The notes: a model not told the origin generated them from the letters alone. 64,000 nt of DNA from Hymenobacter coccineus (GCF_001816125.1 NZ_MDZA01000022.1:1-64000); one strand, 5' to 3'. Positions 35,916 through 44,169 are shown, numbered from the stretch's first letter. Numbers and translations are program-made.

Positions 35916-36800
35916 ATGAGCACCGTCCAAATCAAGAAGAACCGCAGCATTGGCCCCGGCCAGCCCTGCTACATCATCGCCGAAATTGGCATCAACCACA
36001 ACGGCTCCGTTGACATTGCCAAGCAGCTGATTGACGCGGCGGTGGCGGCCGGCTGCGACGCCGTGAAGTTCCAGAAGCGCACCCCGGAGCTGTGCGTGCC
36101 CAAGGACCAGTGGGAGAAGATGCGCGACACCCCCTGGGGCCGCATGAGCTACATTGACTACAAGCGCAAAACCGAGTTTGGCTTGGAGGAATACACGGCC
36201 ATCGACGACTATTGCAAGGCGCGCGGCATCGACTGGTTTGCCTCGTGCTGGGACGAGCCGTCGGTGGATTTCATGGAGCAGTTTGCGCCCGTGCTGTACA
36301 AAATGGCCTCGGCCTCGCTCACCGACCGGCCCCTGCTCGACCGCGTGCGCGCCACCGGCCGCCCGCTGATGCTGAGCACCGGCATGAGCACCCAAAACGA
36401 AATCACGGACGCCGTGGCCTACGTGGGCCTTGACAACCTGATGATTGCGCACAGCACTTCGGCCTACCCCTGCCCCCCGGCCGAGCTGAACCTGCGCATG
36501 ATCCAGACGCTGACGCAGCAGTTCCCCGGTACGCCCATCGGCTATTCGGGCCACGAAACCGGTTTGAGCACCACTGTGACGGCCGTGGCCCTGGGCGCCT
36601 GCTTCGTGGAGCGCCACTTCACCCTCGACCGCGCCATGTGGGGCTCCGACCACGCCGCCAGCGTAGAGCCCGGCGGCATGGCCAAGATGGTGCGTGACAT
36701 CCGCGACACCGAAACCGGCCTCGGCGATGGCGTGAAGGTGGTGTACGAGAGCGAGAAAGAGCCCCTGCGCCGCCTGCGCCGCGAGGTAACGGCCGCCTAG
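35916..36800 (+). CDS. NeuB-family ulosonic acid synthase lacking the SAF domain
   Basis: A 294-residue TIM-barrel synthase that condenses PEP with an aldose to form a 3-deoxy-ulosonic acid. NeuB signatures: IIAEIGINHNGSVDIAKQLI, DAVKFQKR, YKMASASLTDRPLL, GYSGHETG and VERHFTLDRAMWGSDHA. Typical NeuB proteins have about 340 residues and end in an SAF (antifreeze-like) domain that caps the active site of the partner subunit. Here the protein stops after the barrel (SEKEPLRRLRREV), and the DNA after it is non-coding with a terminator. The substrate probably differs from ManNAc. Confidence 0.87.
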   Translation: MSTVQIKKNRSIGPGQPCYIIAEIGINHNGSVDIAKQLIDAAVAAGCDAVKFQKRTPELCVPKDQWEKMRDTPWGRMSYIDYKRKTEFGLEEYTAIDDYCKARGIDWFASCWDEPSVDFMEQFAPVLYKMASASLTDRPLLDRVRATGRPLMLSTGMSTQNEITDAVAYVGLDNLMIAHSTSAYPCPPAELNLRMIQTLTQQFPGTPIGYSGHETGLSTTVTAVALGACFVERHFTLDRAMWGSDHAASVEPGGMAKMVRDIRDTETGLGDGVKVVYESEKEPLRRLRREVTAA

Positions 36801-36881
36801 CCTTAGTTAAGAGTGAAGAGTTAAAAGGCAAGTCCGGTTTCAACTCCTTTCCCACAATCTGCCGTACTACTTGAAACTATT

Positions 36882-36919
36882 CGGGCCGCTCGCTTTTTTA
36901 GTGAGTGGCCCGCTTTTCT
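36882..36919 (+). terminator. Rho-independent-type terminator after the synthase gene
   Basis: CGGGCCGCTCGC and GTGAGTGGCCCG form an imperfect 12-bp stem with a T-rich loop, followed by CTTTTCT. It lies between the NeuB-type gene and the fatty-acid-hydroxylase gene. Confidence 0.55.
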
Positions 36920-36947
36920 AGGGCCCCACGCCCCAACCCATCCCGTT

Positions 36948-37979
36948 ATGCTGGAGACGCTAAGCAGCTTTTACGAAGGCCTGAACCCGGTGGGCCGCAC
37001 CACGGTCATCACCACGCCCATTTTGCTGTTGGCGGTAGTGGTGCTGCTGGTGCTCGAGCGCAAGTACCCGTACCGCAAGGGCCTGCCGTTCTTCCGCGAA
37101 GGGTTGTTCCTCGACCTGTTCTGGTACACGCTGGTGCAGAGCTACTTCCTGCAAATCCTCATTTTCGGGTTCATCATCGCGCCGCTGGCCAAGCACTTCG
37201 GGGCCCAGTTCCACTGGGTGAGCAGCTGGCCGGTGGCGGCGCAGGTGGGCTTTTTCGTGGTCACGCACGATTTTTACATCTACTGGTTCCACCGCTTCCA
37301 GCACAACAGCGCGTTTTTCTGGCGCACCCACGAGGCGCACCACTCGGGCAAGCAGGTGGACTGGCTGGCCGGCTCCCGCTCGCACATCGTCGAAATCATC
37401 ATCAACCAAACCATCGAGTTTGCGCCCATCATCCTGCTGGGGGCCAACCCCATCGTGGTGCCCATCAAAGCACTGATCGACGCCGTGTGGGGCATGTACA
37501 TCCACGCCAACGTGGACGTGCATTCGGGCAAGTTGCAGTACGTTATCAACGGACCCGAAATGCACCTGTGGCACCACGCCGACCACGAGGAAGTGTACTT
37601 CGCCAACTTCTCCACCAAGCTTGCGGTGTGGGATTGGCTGTTTGGCACTGCCTACCTGCCCGAGGGGCGCAAGCCCATCCGCTGGGGCCTGCCCTACGCG
37701 TTTCCGAAAGATTACTTTTTGCAGCACGCCTTTTCGGTGGTCCGCTTCGATGAAGGGGCCCTGGCCGAGAAGTCGGCCCTGTTCCGGCACTACCACGGCG
37801 TGCGCTTCCGGGTGCTGAGCTGGTTGGGCCGGCACGTGCCCGCGGCCAAGGCATTGCAAGGCTGGGAGGTACCCGATGGGGCCCCGGAAACGGTGGCCCG
37901 CCGCCCCGACGACAACCCCGCGGCCGCCGCACCCGTTACCCCGGCCGAGTCCTCCCGCCCCGTCAACGCCCTGTCTTGA
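36948..37979 (+). CDS. sterol desaturase / fatty acid hydroxylase family protein
   Basis: A 343-residue di-iron membrane protein with several hydrophobic helices in the first half and the histidine clusters of the family: THDFYIYWFHRFQHN, RTHEAHHSG and HLWHHADHEE. Members insert a hydroxyl or double bond into lipid chains. Its place next to the sugar cluster suggests the activated sugar may be attached to, or co-regulated with, a hydroxylated lipid (inference). The last 45 residues are Pro/Ala-rich and variable. The stop overlaps the next start by 4 nt. Confidence 0.85.
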   Translation: MLETLSSFYEGLNPVGRTTVITTPILLLAVVVLLVLERKYPYRKGLPFFREGLFLDLFWYTLVQSYFLQILIFGFIIAPLAKHFGAQFHWVSSWPVAAQVGFFVVTHDFYIYWFHRFQHNSAFFWRTHEAHHSGKQVDWLAGSRSHIVEIIINQTIEFAPIILLGANPIVVPIKALIDAVWGMYIHANVDVHSGKLQYVINGPEMHLWHHADHEEVYFANFSTKLAVWDWLFGTAYLPEGRKPIRWGLPYAFPKDYFLQHAFSVVRFDEGALAEKSALFRHYHGVRFRVLSWLGRHVPAAKALQGWEVPDGAPETVARRPDDNPAAAAPVTPAESSRPVNALS

Positions 37980-38359
37980 GTCTAGTTGCTAATTCCGCCT
38001 GGGTATACTTATTCATCGCCTCTGTGATGGAAGTGTGCTGGAACTACAGCCTGAAATACACCAGCGTCGCCAAGATCAAGGCCATCGACTGGTCGCAGTT
38101 TTTCGCGGCTCCGGCCGGCATCTACGCCCTGCTGCCGGCCATTGGCTACGTGGCCTTTGGCGTGGCCAACGTGTTTTTCTTCTCCAAGGCCCTGAACCAG
38201 ATACCCGCCAGCACCGCCTTTGCGGTTTGGATGGGCATTGCGCTGGTCGGCATCAAAGTCGTGGATACCCTCGTATTAAAGGAGCCGTTCAGTGCGTGGC
38301 ACGTGCTGTACATCGGGTTCATTCTGGTGGGCATCGTGGGCCTGAAGCGCTCCGCGTAG
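37976..38359 (+). CDS. SMR-type small membrane transporter
   Basis: A 127-residue protein with four membrane helices and the early helix VYLFIASVMEVCWNYSLKYT with the conserved membrane Glu of small multidrug resistance proteins. The TTG start overlaps the previous TGA, so it is translationally coupled to the hydroxylase gene. SMR-fold proteins export cationic compounds, but ArnE/ArnF-like relatives flip lipid-linked sugars; after a sugar-activation cluster a flippase-like role is worth considering (inference). Confidence 0.8.
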   Translation: MSLVANSAWVYLFIASVMEVCWNYSLKYTSVAKIKAIDWSQFFAAPAGIYALLPAIGYVAFGVANVFFFSKALNQIPASTAFAVWMGIALVGIKVVDTLVLKEPFSAWHVLYIGFILVGIVGLKRSA

Positions 38360-38387
38360 GGCCCCCATTTCACTTTTCGCTGCCGCC

Positions 38388-39050
38388 ATGATCCGCCTGA
38401 TACTCGCCGATGACCATGCCATCCTGCGCGATGGGCTGCGGGCGCTGCTCGCCGCCGAGCCCAGTATTGAGCTGGTGGGCGAAGCCACTAATGGGGCCGA
38501 ACTGCTGGCCCTGCTGTCCACCACCCCGGCCGACGTGGTGCTGATGGATGTGAACATGCCCGTACTCGACGGCTTCGAAACCATGCCCGAACTACAGGAG
38601 CGCTTTCCGGAAGTTAAGGTTTTGGTGCTCAGCATGCTCGACCACGAGCACTACGTACTGCGCATGCTACAAGCCGGGGCCCTGGGGTACGTGCTGAAGA
38701 ATGCCGCCTTCCAGGAAATCACCCACGCCATCCGCACCGTGGCCATGGGCCACCGTTTTTTGTGCACCGAAATCGGACTCAGCATGCTTTACAAGGCCGC
38801 GGGCAATGGCCCAATGCCCGGGCCCGGCGGCGAACTGGCCGAAACCGCCGCTGGCGTGGGCCTCACAGCCCGCGAGCTGGAGGTGCTCAAGCTCATCGCC
38901 GAGGGCCTCACCAACGGCGAAATCGCCGACAAAGTCTTCACCAGCAAGCGCACCATCGAGACCCACCGCCAGAACATCATCGGCAAAACCGGCGCGAAGA
39001 ACACGGCAGCCCTCATCAAGCTGGCCATCCAACAGGGCCTTATTAGCTAA
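38388..39050 (+). CDS. NarL/FixJ-type response regulator
   Basis: A 220-residue transcription factor: a receiver domain with Asp8/Asp9 and phospho-acceptor Asp54 (VVLMDVNMP), and a C-terminal LuxR-type helix-turn-helix (LTARELEVLKLIAEGLTNGE). No histidine kinase gene is adjacent, so its partner lies elsewhere. The targets are unknown. Confidence 0.92.
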   Translation: MIRLILADDHAILRDGLRALLAAEPSIELVGEATNGAELLALLSTTPADVVLMDVNMPVLDGFETMPELQERFPEVKVLVLSMLDHEHYVLRMLQAGALGYVLKNAAFQEITHAIRTVAMGHRFLCTEIGLSMLYKAAGNGPMPGPGGELAETAAGVGLTARELEVLKLIAEGLTNGEIADKVFTSKRTIETHRQNIIGKTGAKNTAALIKLAIQQGLIS

Positions 39051-39100
39051 TAGTAACGCGCTGTTAATTAGCTAATTATTTTTGAATAACGGCCGGGGCC

Positions 39101-39826
39101 CTAACTCAGCACCCCACCGATGGTGCCGATGGTGAGGGCCACGATGGCCGTGTTGAACAGGAAGGAGATGAGCCCGTGCAGCAGGGCAATGGCGCGGATT
39201 TCGCGGCGGCTGATGCCAATGTCGGCCGTCTGGGCCGTCATGCCCACCACGAAAGAGAAATAGGCAAAATCGAGGTAGTTGGGTTCGAGCCGGGGCGCAT
39301 CTTTTTCCTTGTCGTTGTCGTCGGGAAACGTCAGGCCCCCTTGGTCATGCCCCTGCTCATCAGCGTCGTAGTACGAATGGGCGTAGCGCAGCGTGAACAC
39401 GCAGTGCACCAGCGTCCAGGCCAGGGCCACGGCCCCCAGGCCCAGCGCCAGGTGCAGGGCTTTGGCCGCCTTGGGCACGTCTTTAAGGGTGCCGAGCAGC
39501 CCCACCACCGCCACCAGGCTGGCCAGCGCCGCCCCAATCACCACCAAAAAAGCCAGCGTGCGGGGCAGGTCGGCGCTGGCCGCCACGCGGCGGATGTCGT
39601 CGGTATCGGCCGTGCGCATGGCCGCCAAAATCAGGAACAGGTTGACGGCCGCGAAGCCGTCCCAGGCGGCTACGGAGCGGGCTAAGGTACCCATCGAGGC
39701 GGGGGCCAGCCACGCGGCCAGGGCCCCCACGGCCGCACCAATGGCAAAGCGCCACTCCAGGCGCGCCAAGCGCAGCCAGATGCTGAGGGCTTCGGTAAGG
39801 GCGGCGGGGGTAGCGGGTTTGGCCAT
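39101..39826 (-). CDS. DUF1345 family membrane protein
   Basis: A 241-residue integral membrane protein with about five helices. The C-terminal part YFSFVVGMTAQTADIGISRR and the following LLHGLISFLFNTAIVALTI are typical of DUF1345. The loop before it is acidic and Asp-rich. No function is established for the family. It is convergent with the response regulator gene. Confidence 0.8.
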   Translation of the reverse strand: MAKPATPAALTEALSIWLRLARLEWRFAIGAAVGALAAWLAPASMGTLARSVAAWDGFAAVNLFLILAAMRTADTDDIRRVAASADLPRTLAFLVVIGAALASLVAVVGLLGTLKDVPKAAKALHLALGLGAVALAWTLVHCVFTLRYAHSYYDADEQGHDQGGLTFPDDNDKEKDAPRLEPNYLDFAYFSFVVGMTAQTADIGISRREIRAIALLHGLISFLFNTAIVALTIGTIGGVLS

Positions 39827-39929
39827 AGGGCCCCAAGGTAGGACCGGGCCGGTGTGGGTTGGCTGAATCTATCGGCCCGGTGGGACCCGGGCGCGGGCCC
39901 GCGGCCCAAGTTTTCTTTCCTTTGCCGGC

Positions 39930-41420
39930 ATGAACCCTGCCCCCCTCTCCGGCCTTTACGCCCCCTCGCTCACCCTCGTCACCGATTTGTACCAGCTCAC
40001 GATGGCCTACGGCTACTGGCACCAGGGCATGCAAGACCGCGAGGCCGTGTTCCACCTCTACTTCCGCAAGGCGCCGTTTCAGGGGGGCTACGCGGTGGCC
40101 GCCGGCCTGGCCCTGGCCGTGGACTGGCTGGAAAACCTGCGCTTTTCGGACGATGATTTGGCCTACCTCGGCGGCCTGCGCGGCAGCAAGGGCACGCCGC
40201 TGTTCCCGCCCGATTTTCTGGCTTACCTGCGCGACTTGACGTTTACCTGCGACGTGGACGCCGTGCCCGAGGGCACCGTGGTATTCGGCAACGAGCCGCT
40301 GCTGCGCATTCAGGGGCCCCTGCTGCAAGCGCAGCTGCTGGAAACGGCGCTGCTCACGCTCGTCAATTTCCAGACGCTCATCGCCACAAAATCGGCTCGC
40401 GTCCGCGAGGCCGCGGGGCCCGATGACCAGGTGCTGGAGTTTGGCCTGCGCCGCGCCCAGGGCTTCGACGGGGGCCTGGGGGCGAGCCGGGCGGCCTACC
40501 TGGGCGGGGCCGACGCCACCAGCAACGTGCTGGCCGGCCAGCGCTACGGCCTGCCCGTGCGCGGCACCCACGCCCACAGCTGGGTCATGTCGTTTGCCAA
40601 CGAGGAAGAGGCCTTTACCGCTTACGCCCAGGCGTTTCCCGACGATTCGGTATTCTTGGTGGATACTTACGACACGCTCGACGGGGTGCGCCACGCCATC
40701 GAAGTGGCTCGGAAGATGCGCGCCCAGGGCCACGAGTTGGGCGGCATCCGCCTCGACTCGGGCGACCTGGCCTACCTCAGCCGCGGAGCCCGGGCGTTGC
40801 TCGATGAGGCTGGGTTCGATAAAGTGCGCATCGTGGCCAGCAACGACCTGGAGGAGAACCTCATCACCAGCCTCAAGCAGCAGGGGGCCCGCATCGACAC
40901 CTGGGGCGTGGGCACCCAGCTCGTGACGGCCTACAACCAGGCGGCCCTGGGGGGCGTGTACAAGCTGGCCGCCCTGCGCACCGCCGACGGTACCGGCTGG
41001 GATTTCACCATCAAGCTTAGCGAGCAGATTGCCAAAACCAGCATCCCCGGCATCTTGCAGGTGCGCCGCTACCTCGACGAGCAGGGCCACCCGCGGGCCG
41101 ACATGCTCTACAACACCGCCGCGCCGCTGCCCGAGCGTCTCGTGCTCGTCGACCCCAACGACGCCACCCGCCGGCGCCCCGTGCGCCCCGGGGCCCCCTT
41201 CCGCGAGCTGCTGGTGCCCGTGTTTCGCCAGGGCCGCCGCGTACTCGACCTGCCCACTCTGGCTGAAAGCCGCGCCCTCGCCCGCCAGGAAGTGGCTAGC
41301 CTCGACCCCACCGTGCGCCGCTTCCTCAACCCCCATACCTACCCCGTGGGCCTGGAGCTCAGCCTATACGACTACCGCACGCAGCTCATCCTGGCCAAGC
41401 GCCCCCAGCGCCCGGCGTAG
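39930..41420 (+). CDS. pncB: nicotinate phosphoribosyltransferase
   Basis: A 496-residue enzyme that converts nicotinate and PRPP (with ATP) to nicotinate mononucleotide in NAD salvage. The N-terminal LTLVTDLYQLTMAYGYW, the segments FGLRRAQGFDGGLGASRAAY and GTHAHSWVMSF (with the phosphorylated-His region), and the phosphate-binding IRLDSGDLAYLS match the family. Length is normal for the longer bacterial type. It stands alone on the plus strand. Confidence 0.93.
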   Translation: MNPAPLSGLYAPSLTLVTDLYQLTMAYGYWHQGMQDREAVFHLYFRKAPFQGGYAVAAGLALAVDWLENLRFSDDDLAYLGGLRGSKGTPLFPPDFLAYLRDLTFTCDVDAVPEGTVVFGNEPLLRIQGPLLQAQLLETALLTLVNFQTLIATKSARVREAAGPDDQVLEFGLRRAQGFDGGLGASRAAYLGGADATSNVLAGQRYGLPVRGTHAHSWVMSFANEEEAFTAYAQAFPDDSVFLVDTYDTLDGVRHAIEVARKMRAQGHELGGIRLDSGDLAYLSRGARALLDEAGFDKVRIVASNDLEENLITSLKQQGARIDTWGVGTQLVTAYNQAALGGVYKLAALRTADGTGWDFTIKLSEQIAKTSIPGILQVRRYLDEQGHPRADMLYNTAAPLPERLVLVDPNDATRRRPVRPGAPFRELLVPVFRQGRRVLDLPTLAESRALARQEVASLDPTVRRFLNPHTYPVGLELSLYDYRTQLILAKRPQRPA

Positions 41421-41634
41421 GGGCTCTGTGGGCCCCAACAATGTGCAGGTATCAGGTTGCACCCAGAATGAACACGGCACATGAATACCGGCCTAAATAC
41501 CAGTAGTTTTAGAATTCAATAAGAGTACTGCGATGCTAGAGCGAAAAATTCTACTAGCAGCTATATTATTCATTATAGCTATGCTCCCAAACTGCTCCAA
41601 TATGTGGGGTGGTCGGGTTCAAATGGACACCGAG

Positions 41635-42525
41635 CTAAGGTAGGTTGAAAAGGTAGTGGAGTTCGATTTCGAGTGGGGTGCAGTAGCCCAGGGCAGAGTG
41701 CAAGCGTTGGGTGTTGTAGTAGTGGTCCAGGTACTCGGCCAATTCTAAGCGGGCCTCTTCCAAATCGGTAAAGCAAGCCCCACGAGGTAGCAATTCAGTT
41801 TTGAGCGTGCTCCAGCCGCTCTCGGCCAAGGCGTTATCGTAGGGATTGCCCGGCCGACTCAGACTGGCAATGGCCTGGGTACGGTCGAGCAGGGTGGTAA
41901 ACGCCTCGCTGGTGTACTGGCTGCCGCGGTCGGCGTGCACGAGCAGACCGGGTGGCGGCTGGCAGATGGCCACGGCCCGGTTGAAAGCGGTCAGAATCAA
42001 GTCCGTGTGCAACGACTCGCTCACGTGCCAGCCCACCACGCGCCGGGAAAAGGCATCGCGCCAGCAGGCCAAATAGGCCCACTGCCCGGTGGCCAGAGCC
42101 AGGTAGGTGATGTCGCCGACCCAGATTTGGTTCGGACCCGTAGCCGCGGGCCAGGTGGCGAGCTTGTTAGCGGCGGCCACGGCCTGCGGGTCGGCTTGGG
42201 TAGTGCGCGGCGACCGGGAGCTGGCACGCGTGCAAAGGGCGCGTAAGCCACTGGCGCTGAGCCAACCGCGCAGACGTTGCCGGCCCACCGCGTGGCCTTC
42301 GCGCCGCAGTTGGGCGCGCAGTCGGCGTTGGCCGTAGCGGCCGGCGTGGGTGGCAAAGACGCGCTGGGCTGCCACTTGCCAGGCGGGCAACGCCTGTTCG
42401 GCTGCCGCAGCGGGGACGCGCTTTTGCCACGCGTAGTAGCCGCTGGGACTGACGCCCAGCAAGCGGCACTGCTGCCGTACGGGCCAACCGGGAGCGTGTA
42501 AGGCAATGAAAGCGAAGCGTTTCAT
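41635..42525 (-). CDS. IS3 transposase catalytic subunit (OrfB)
   Basis: A 296-residue DDE integrase-type transposase. The N-terminal HTH_21-like region (RQQCRLLGVSPSGYYAW) precedes the catalytic core with Asp in VGDITYLAL, Asp in VHADRGSQY and Glu in ALAESGWSTLK. Its ATG overlaps the orfA stop (ATGA). In IS3 elements an OrfAB fusion made by -1 frameshifting is the active transposase. Confidence 0.93.
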   Translation of the reverse strand: MKRFAFIALHAPGWPVRQQCRLLGVSPSGYYAWQKRVPAAAAEQALPAWQVAAQRVFATHAGRYGQRRLRAQLRREGHAVGRQRLRGWLSASGLRALCTRASSRSPRTTQADPQAVAAANKLATWPAATGPNQIWVGDITYLALATGQWAYLACWRDAFSRRVVGWHVSESLHTDLILTAFNRAVAICQPPPGLLVHADRGSQYTSEAFTTLLDRTQAIASLSRPGNPYDNALAESGWSTLKTELLPRGACFTDLEEARLELAEYLDHYYNTQRLHSALGYCTPLEIELHYLFNLP

Positions 42526-42830
42526 CGGCCCGTCGGTTGCGAAAAGATGGTCAGCGCTTTTTTTAAAATGTCGCGCTCCATTTCGGCGCGGGCCAATTGG
42601 GCCCGCAACTGCTTATTTTCCTGCTCCAGCGCCTCGCTACCTGCTGGACGAGCGGCTTGGGCGCGAGCTGCCCGCACCCACTTGCCCAACACGGCCTCGC
42701 TCATGCCCAGCGCCTGCGCGACCCGCGTCGCCGCTTGCCCATCCTGGTTTACGCGGCGAACCGCTTCGGTCCGAAAGGCCGCATCATATTTGGTTCGCGG
42801 CCGTCTACCGGCTGGTTTTTCTGCTTCCAT
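42522..42830 (-). CDS. IS3 OrfA (helix-turn-helix protein)
   Basis: A 102-residue protein with an HTH_Tnp_1 domain (YDAAFRTEAVRRVNQDGQAA ... LGKWVRAAR) and a leucine-zipper-like C-terminus (LEQENKQLRAQLARAEMERD). A run of seven A (minus strand, 42558-42564) within ILKKAL gives an A-AAA-AAA slippery site. A -1 shift there stays open into orfB (SADHLFATDGPMKRF), which would make OrfAB. Confidence 0.9.
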   Translation of the reverse strand: MEAEKPAGRRPRTKYDAAFRTEAVRRVNQDGQAATRVAQALGMSEAVLGKWVRAARAQAARPAGSEALEQENKQLRAQLARAEMERDILKKALTIFSQPTGR

Positions 42831-43291
42831 GACAAGGGAAAGTTACTTTCTCCATGTCCATTTTTACCCGACCACCTCAATGCAAGAAACCAGACAATTC
42901 GAATCAGATAATAGATGGTTCAGAATAATCTATCCAAAAGCTTGGCAAGTAGAATTCGAAGATGGCATTTATACCCTCACGAAAGCAGACGATTCAAGTT
43001 GGGCCTTCCAAATATCTGCTTATAAAACAGTTAATGATTCCATTCCAAACTTTGATATTGATGAGGAATTACAGCGCATAGTTGAAATTCATCCCAAAGC
43101 CAAAATAGTAGCCTTGCCCAATCGGAAAGCAATTTATTATACTGAGCGCAGAGATGATTCTTTACTGTATATCTGGATAATTGGCGGGAAAAAATGCAAG
43201 GCTTTTTGTAGCTACACTGCAGATGCGTCCACTACACAAAATGCGAACCTCGACGCCTCACGGCAAGTAATTAATACCATGAAGCTTCAAT

Positions 43292-43329
43292 AAAAAGTGG
43301 CTGAAACTCTTAGATTTTCAGCCGCTTTT
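43292..43329. terminator. bidirectional terminator
   Basis: AAAAAGTGGCTGAAA and TTTTCAGCCGCTTTT pair around a short loop with A and T runs on both sides. It can end the split lipoprotein gene (+) and the HEPN/MNT module (-). Confidence 0.7.
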
Positions 43330-43340
43330 GCGTTTGCCGC

Positions 43341-43377
43341 AGGGGCCCTATTACATGTGAATGGCGCGGTTATCCGT
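43341..43377. repeat. 37-bp direct repeat, copy at the MNT gene end
   Basis: It matches 44133-44169 at 36 of 37 positions. It encodes the last residues TDNRAIHM plus stop in both the MNT gene here and lpd there. The 792-bp period holds the whole HEPN/MNT module and a terminator. Confidence 0.9.
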
Positions 43378-43704
43378 GGCTTTGGGTTCCCAAGCGCCAA
43401 TGACGATGCCGGTGCGCTTGATTTCCTGGACGAAGGGGTTCCAATTCGTGAACTGCTCGGGCGAGAAGGTGTGCGGCTCGATATCCACGTGCTTGACAAC
43501 AGCGCGGATAAACGGTTTCATGTCAATAAATGCCGCTCCGGTGAAGCCATCAGCTACCAACGCTAAGTCAATATCAGAATATTCGTGCTGTTCGTTGCGG
43601 GCGAACGACCCGAACAAAATGGCTTGGCGCAGCGGAATACCCAGTTGCTGCAACTCATCCAAGAATTGCCGGACACGAACTAAGGCAGTTTGCTGAGTAA
43701 CCAT
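43351..43704 (-). CDS. MNT-type nucleotidyltransferase antitoxin (module 1)
   Basis: A 117-residue minimal nucleotidyltransferase with the signature LFGSFARNEQHEYSDIDLAL (Gly-Ser plus Asp-x-Asp metal ligands). MNT antitoxins neutralise HEPN RNase toxins, in known cases by adding AMP to a Tyr of the toxin. It overlaps the upstream HEPN gene by 25 nt. Its last residues, ATDNRAIHM, are not native to the family: they are a copy of the end of dihydrolipoyl dehydrogenase, encoded by the direct repeat. Confidence 0.88.
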   Translation of the reverse strand: MVTQQTALVRVRQFLDELQQLGIPLRQAILFGSFARNEQHEYSDIDLALVADGFTGAAFIDMKPFIRAVVKHVDIEPHTFSPEQFTNWNPFVQEIKRTGIVIGAWEPKATDNRAIHM

Positions 43705-44072
43705 AATCGAAGTGATTCTGCCTCCTGCAACAGGCTGCGAGTATATTGTTCAGTTGCCTGCTGGCTAACGACTTGCTGATAGTCAGGATAACGGCCTTCT
43801 AACTGAAAACGGTTCAGGTCAGCCGCGGTATTCTCATGATCCGCAGAAGCTACCAATTGGGTAGCCGTCCACAGCCGAATGATGTTGTGGGTCCGCGGCG
43901 GGTGGTCGTCTACATTGTCCTGGACCCAGTGCGCCTTGCTGAGCTTCTCAATCGTGAGATGGGCAAAAAACAGGCATTGTAAGTGCCGATTGGCACGAAA
44001 AAGGTCATGCGCCGCCAACCAATCCGATTCAGCGGTTTCCTTCCAGTACCGGATATGGTCAGCCTTTAGCAT
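43680..44072 (-). CDS. HEPN domain toxin (module 1)
   Basis: A 130-residue helical HEPN protein (ESDWLAAHDLFRANRHLQCL ... IEKLSKAHWVQDN). The RxxxxH-type catalytic motif is represented by PPRTHNI. HEPN proteins of this kind are RNases held in check by MNT antitoxins. Order here is toxin first, antitoxin second, overlapping by 25 nt. Confidence 0.85.
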   Translation of the reverse strand: MLKADHIRYWKETAESDWLAAHDLFRANRHLQCLFFAHLTIEKLSKAHWVQDNVDDHPPRTHNIIRLWTATQLVASADHENTAADLNRFQLEGRYPDYQQVVSQQATEQYTRSLLQEAESLRLWLLSKLP

Positions 44073-44084
44073 AAAAGTAAAGGA

Positions 44085-44122
44085 ATAAAAAACGGCCGAA
44101 GCTACAAAAGCTCCGGCCGTTT
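44085..44122 (-). terminator. Rho-independent terminator of lpd
   Basis: AAACGGCCG(A)AGCT and AAGCT(C)CGGCCGTTT pair strongly; on the minus strand a run of six T follows. It lies 21 nt after the lpd stop and before the HEPN gene, insulating the two. Confidence 0.8.
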
Positions 44123-44132
44123 AGTGTGCTAT

Positions 44133-44169
44133 AGGGGCCCTATTACATGTGGATGGCGCGGTTATCCGT
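44133..44169. repeat. 37-bp direct repeat, copy at the lpd 3' end
   Basis: Partner of 43341-43377 with one mismatch. Since TDNRAIHM-like endings are normal for Bacteroidota dihydrolipoyl dehydrogenases, this is probably the original copy. Confidence 0.9.

Larger units (their letters stand above)
41605..42879 (-). mobile_element. IS3-family insertion sequence, 1275 bp
   Basis: The terminal inverted repeats are TGGGGTGGTCGGGTTCAAAT (41605 onward) and, from 42879 on the other strand, TGAGGTGGTCGGGTAAAAAT, giving the TG...CA ends usual for IS3. A 3-bp target duplication ATG is present at 41602-41604 and 42880-42882. Inside are orfA and orfB on the minus strand. The element looks complete and recently inserted. 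Confidence 0.93.
41533..43293 (+). pseudogene. small lipoprotein gene split by an IS3-family element
   Basis: 41533-41604 encodes 24 residues ending in a lipoprotein signal (MLERKILLAAILFIIAMLPN then Cys). The insertion sequence follows, and 42883-43293 continues in the same frame with QETRQFESDNRWFRIIYPKA and on to the stop. Removing the element and one ATG target copy restores a 160-residue AT-rich lipoprotein gene. As it stands, translation could restart at the duplicated ATG (42880) and give a 137-residue form without the signal. I recognise no domain. Confidence 0.85.

Noticed and set aside
36801-36947. A lost SAF domain downstream of the NeuB-type gene in another frame
   Set aside because: The DNA after the stop is AT-rich, has no coding character and contains a terminator hairpin, so the short form looks genuine.
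42547-42879. N-terminal extension of the 42880-43293 frame into the insertion sequence
   Set aside because: The extension is antisense to the IS orfA gene; the original 5' end is found on the other side of the element.
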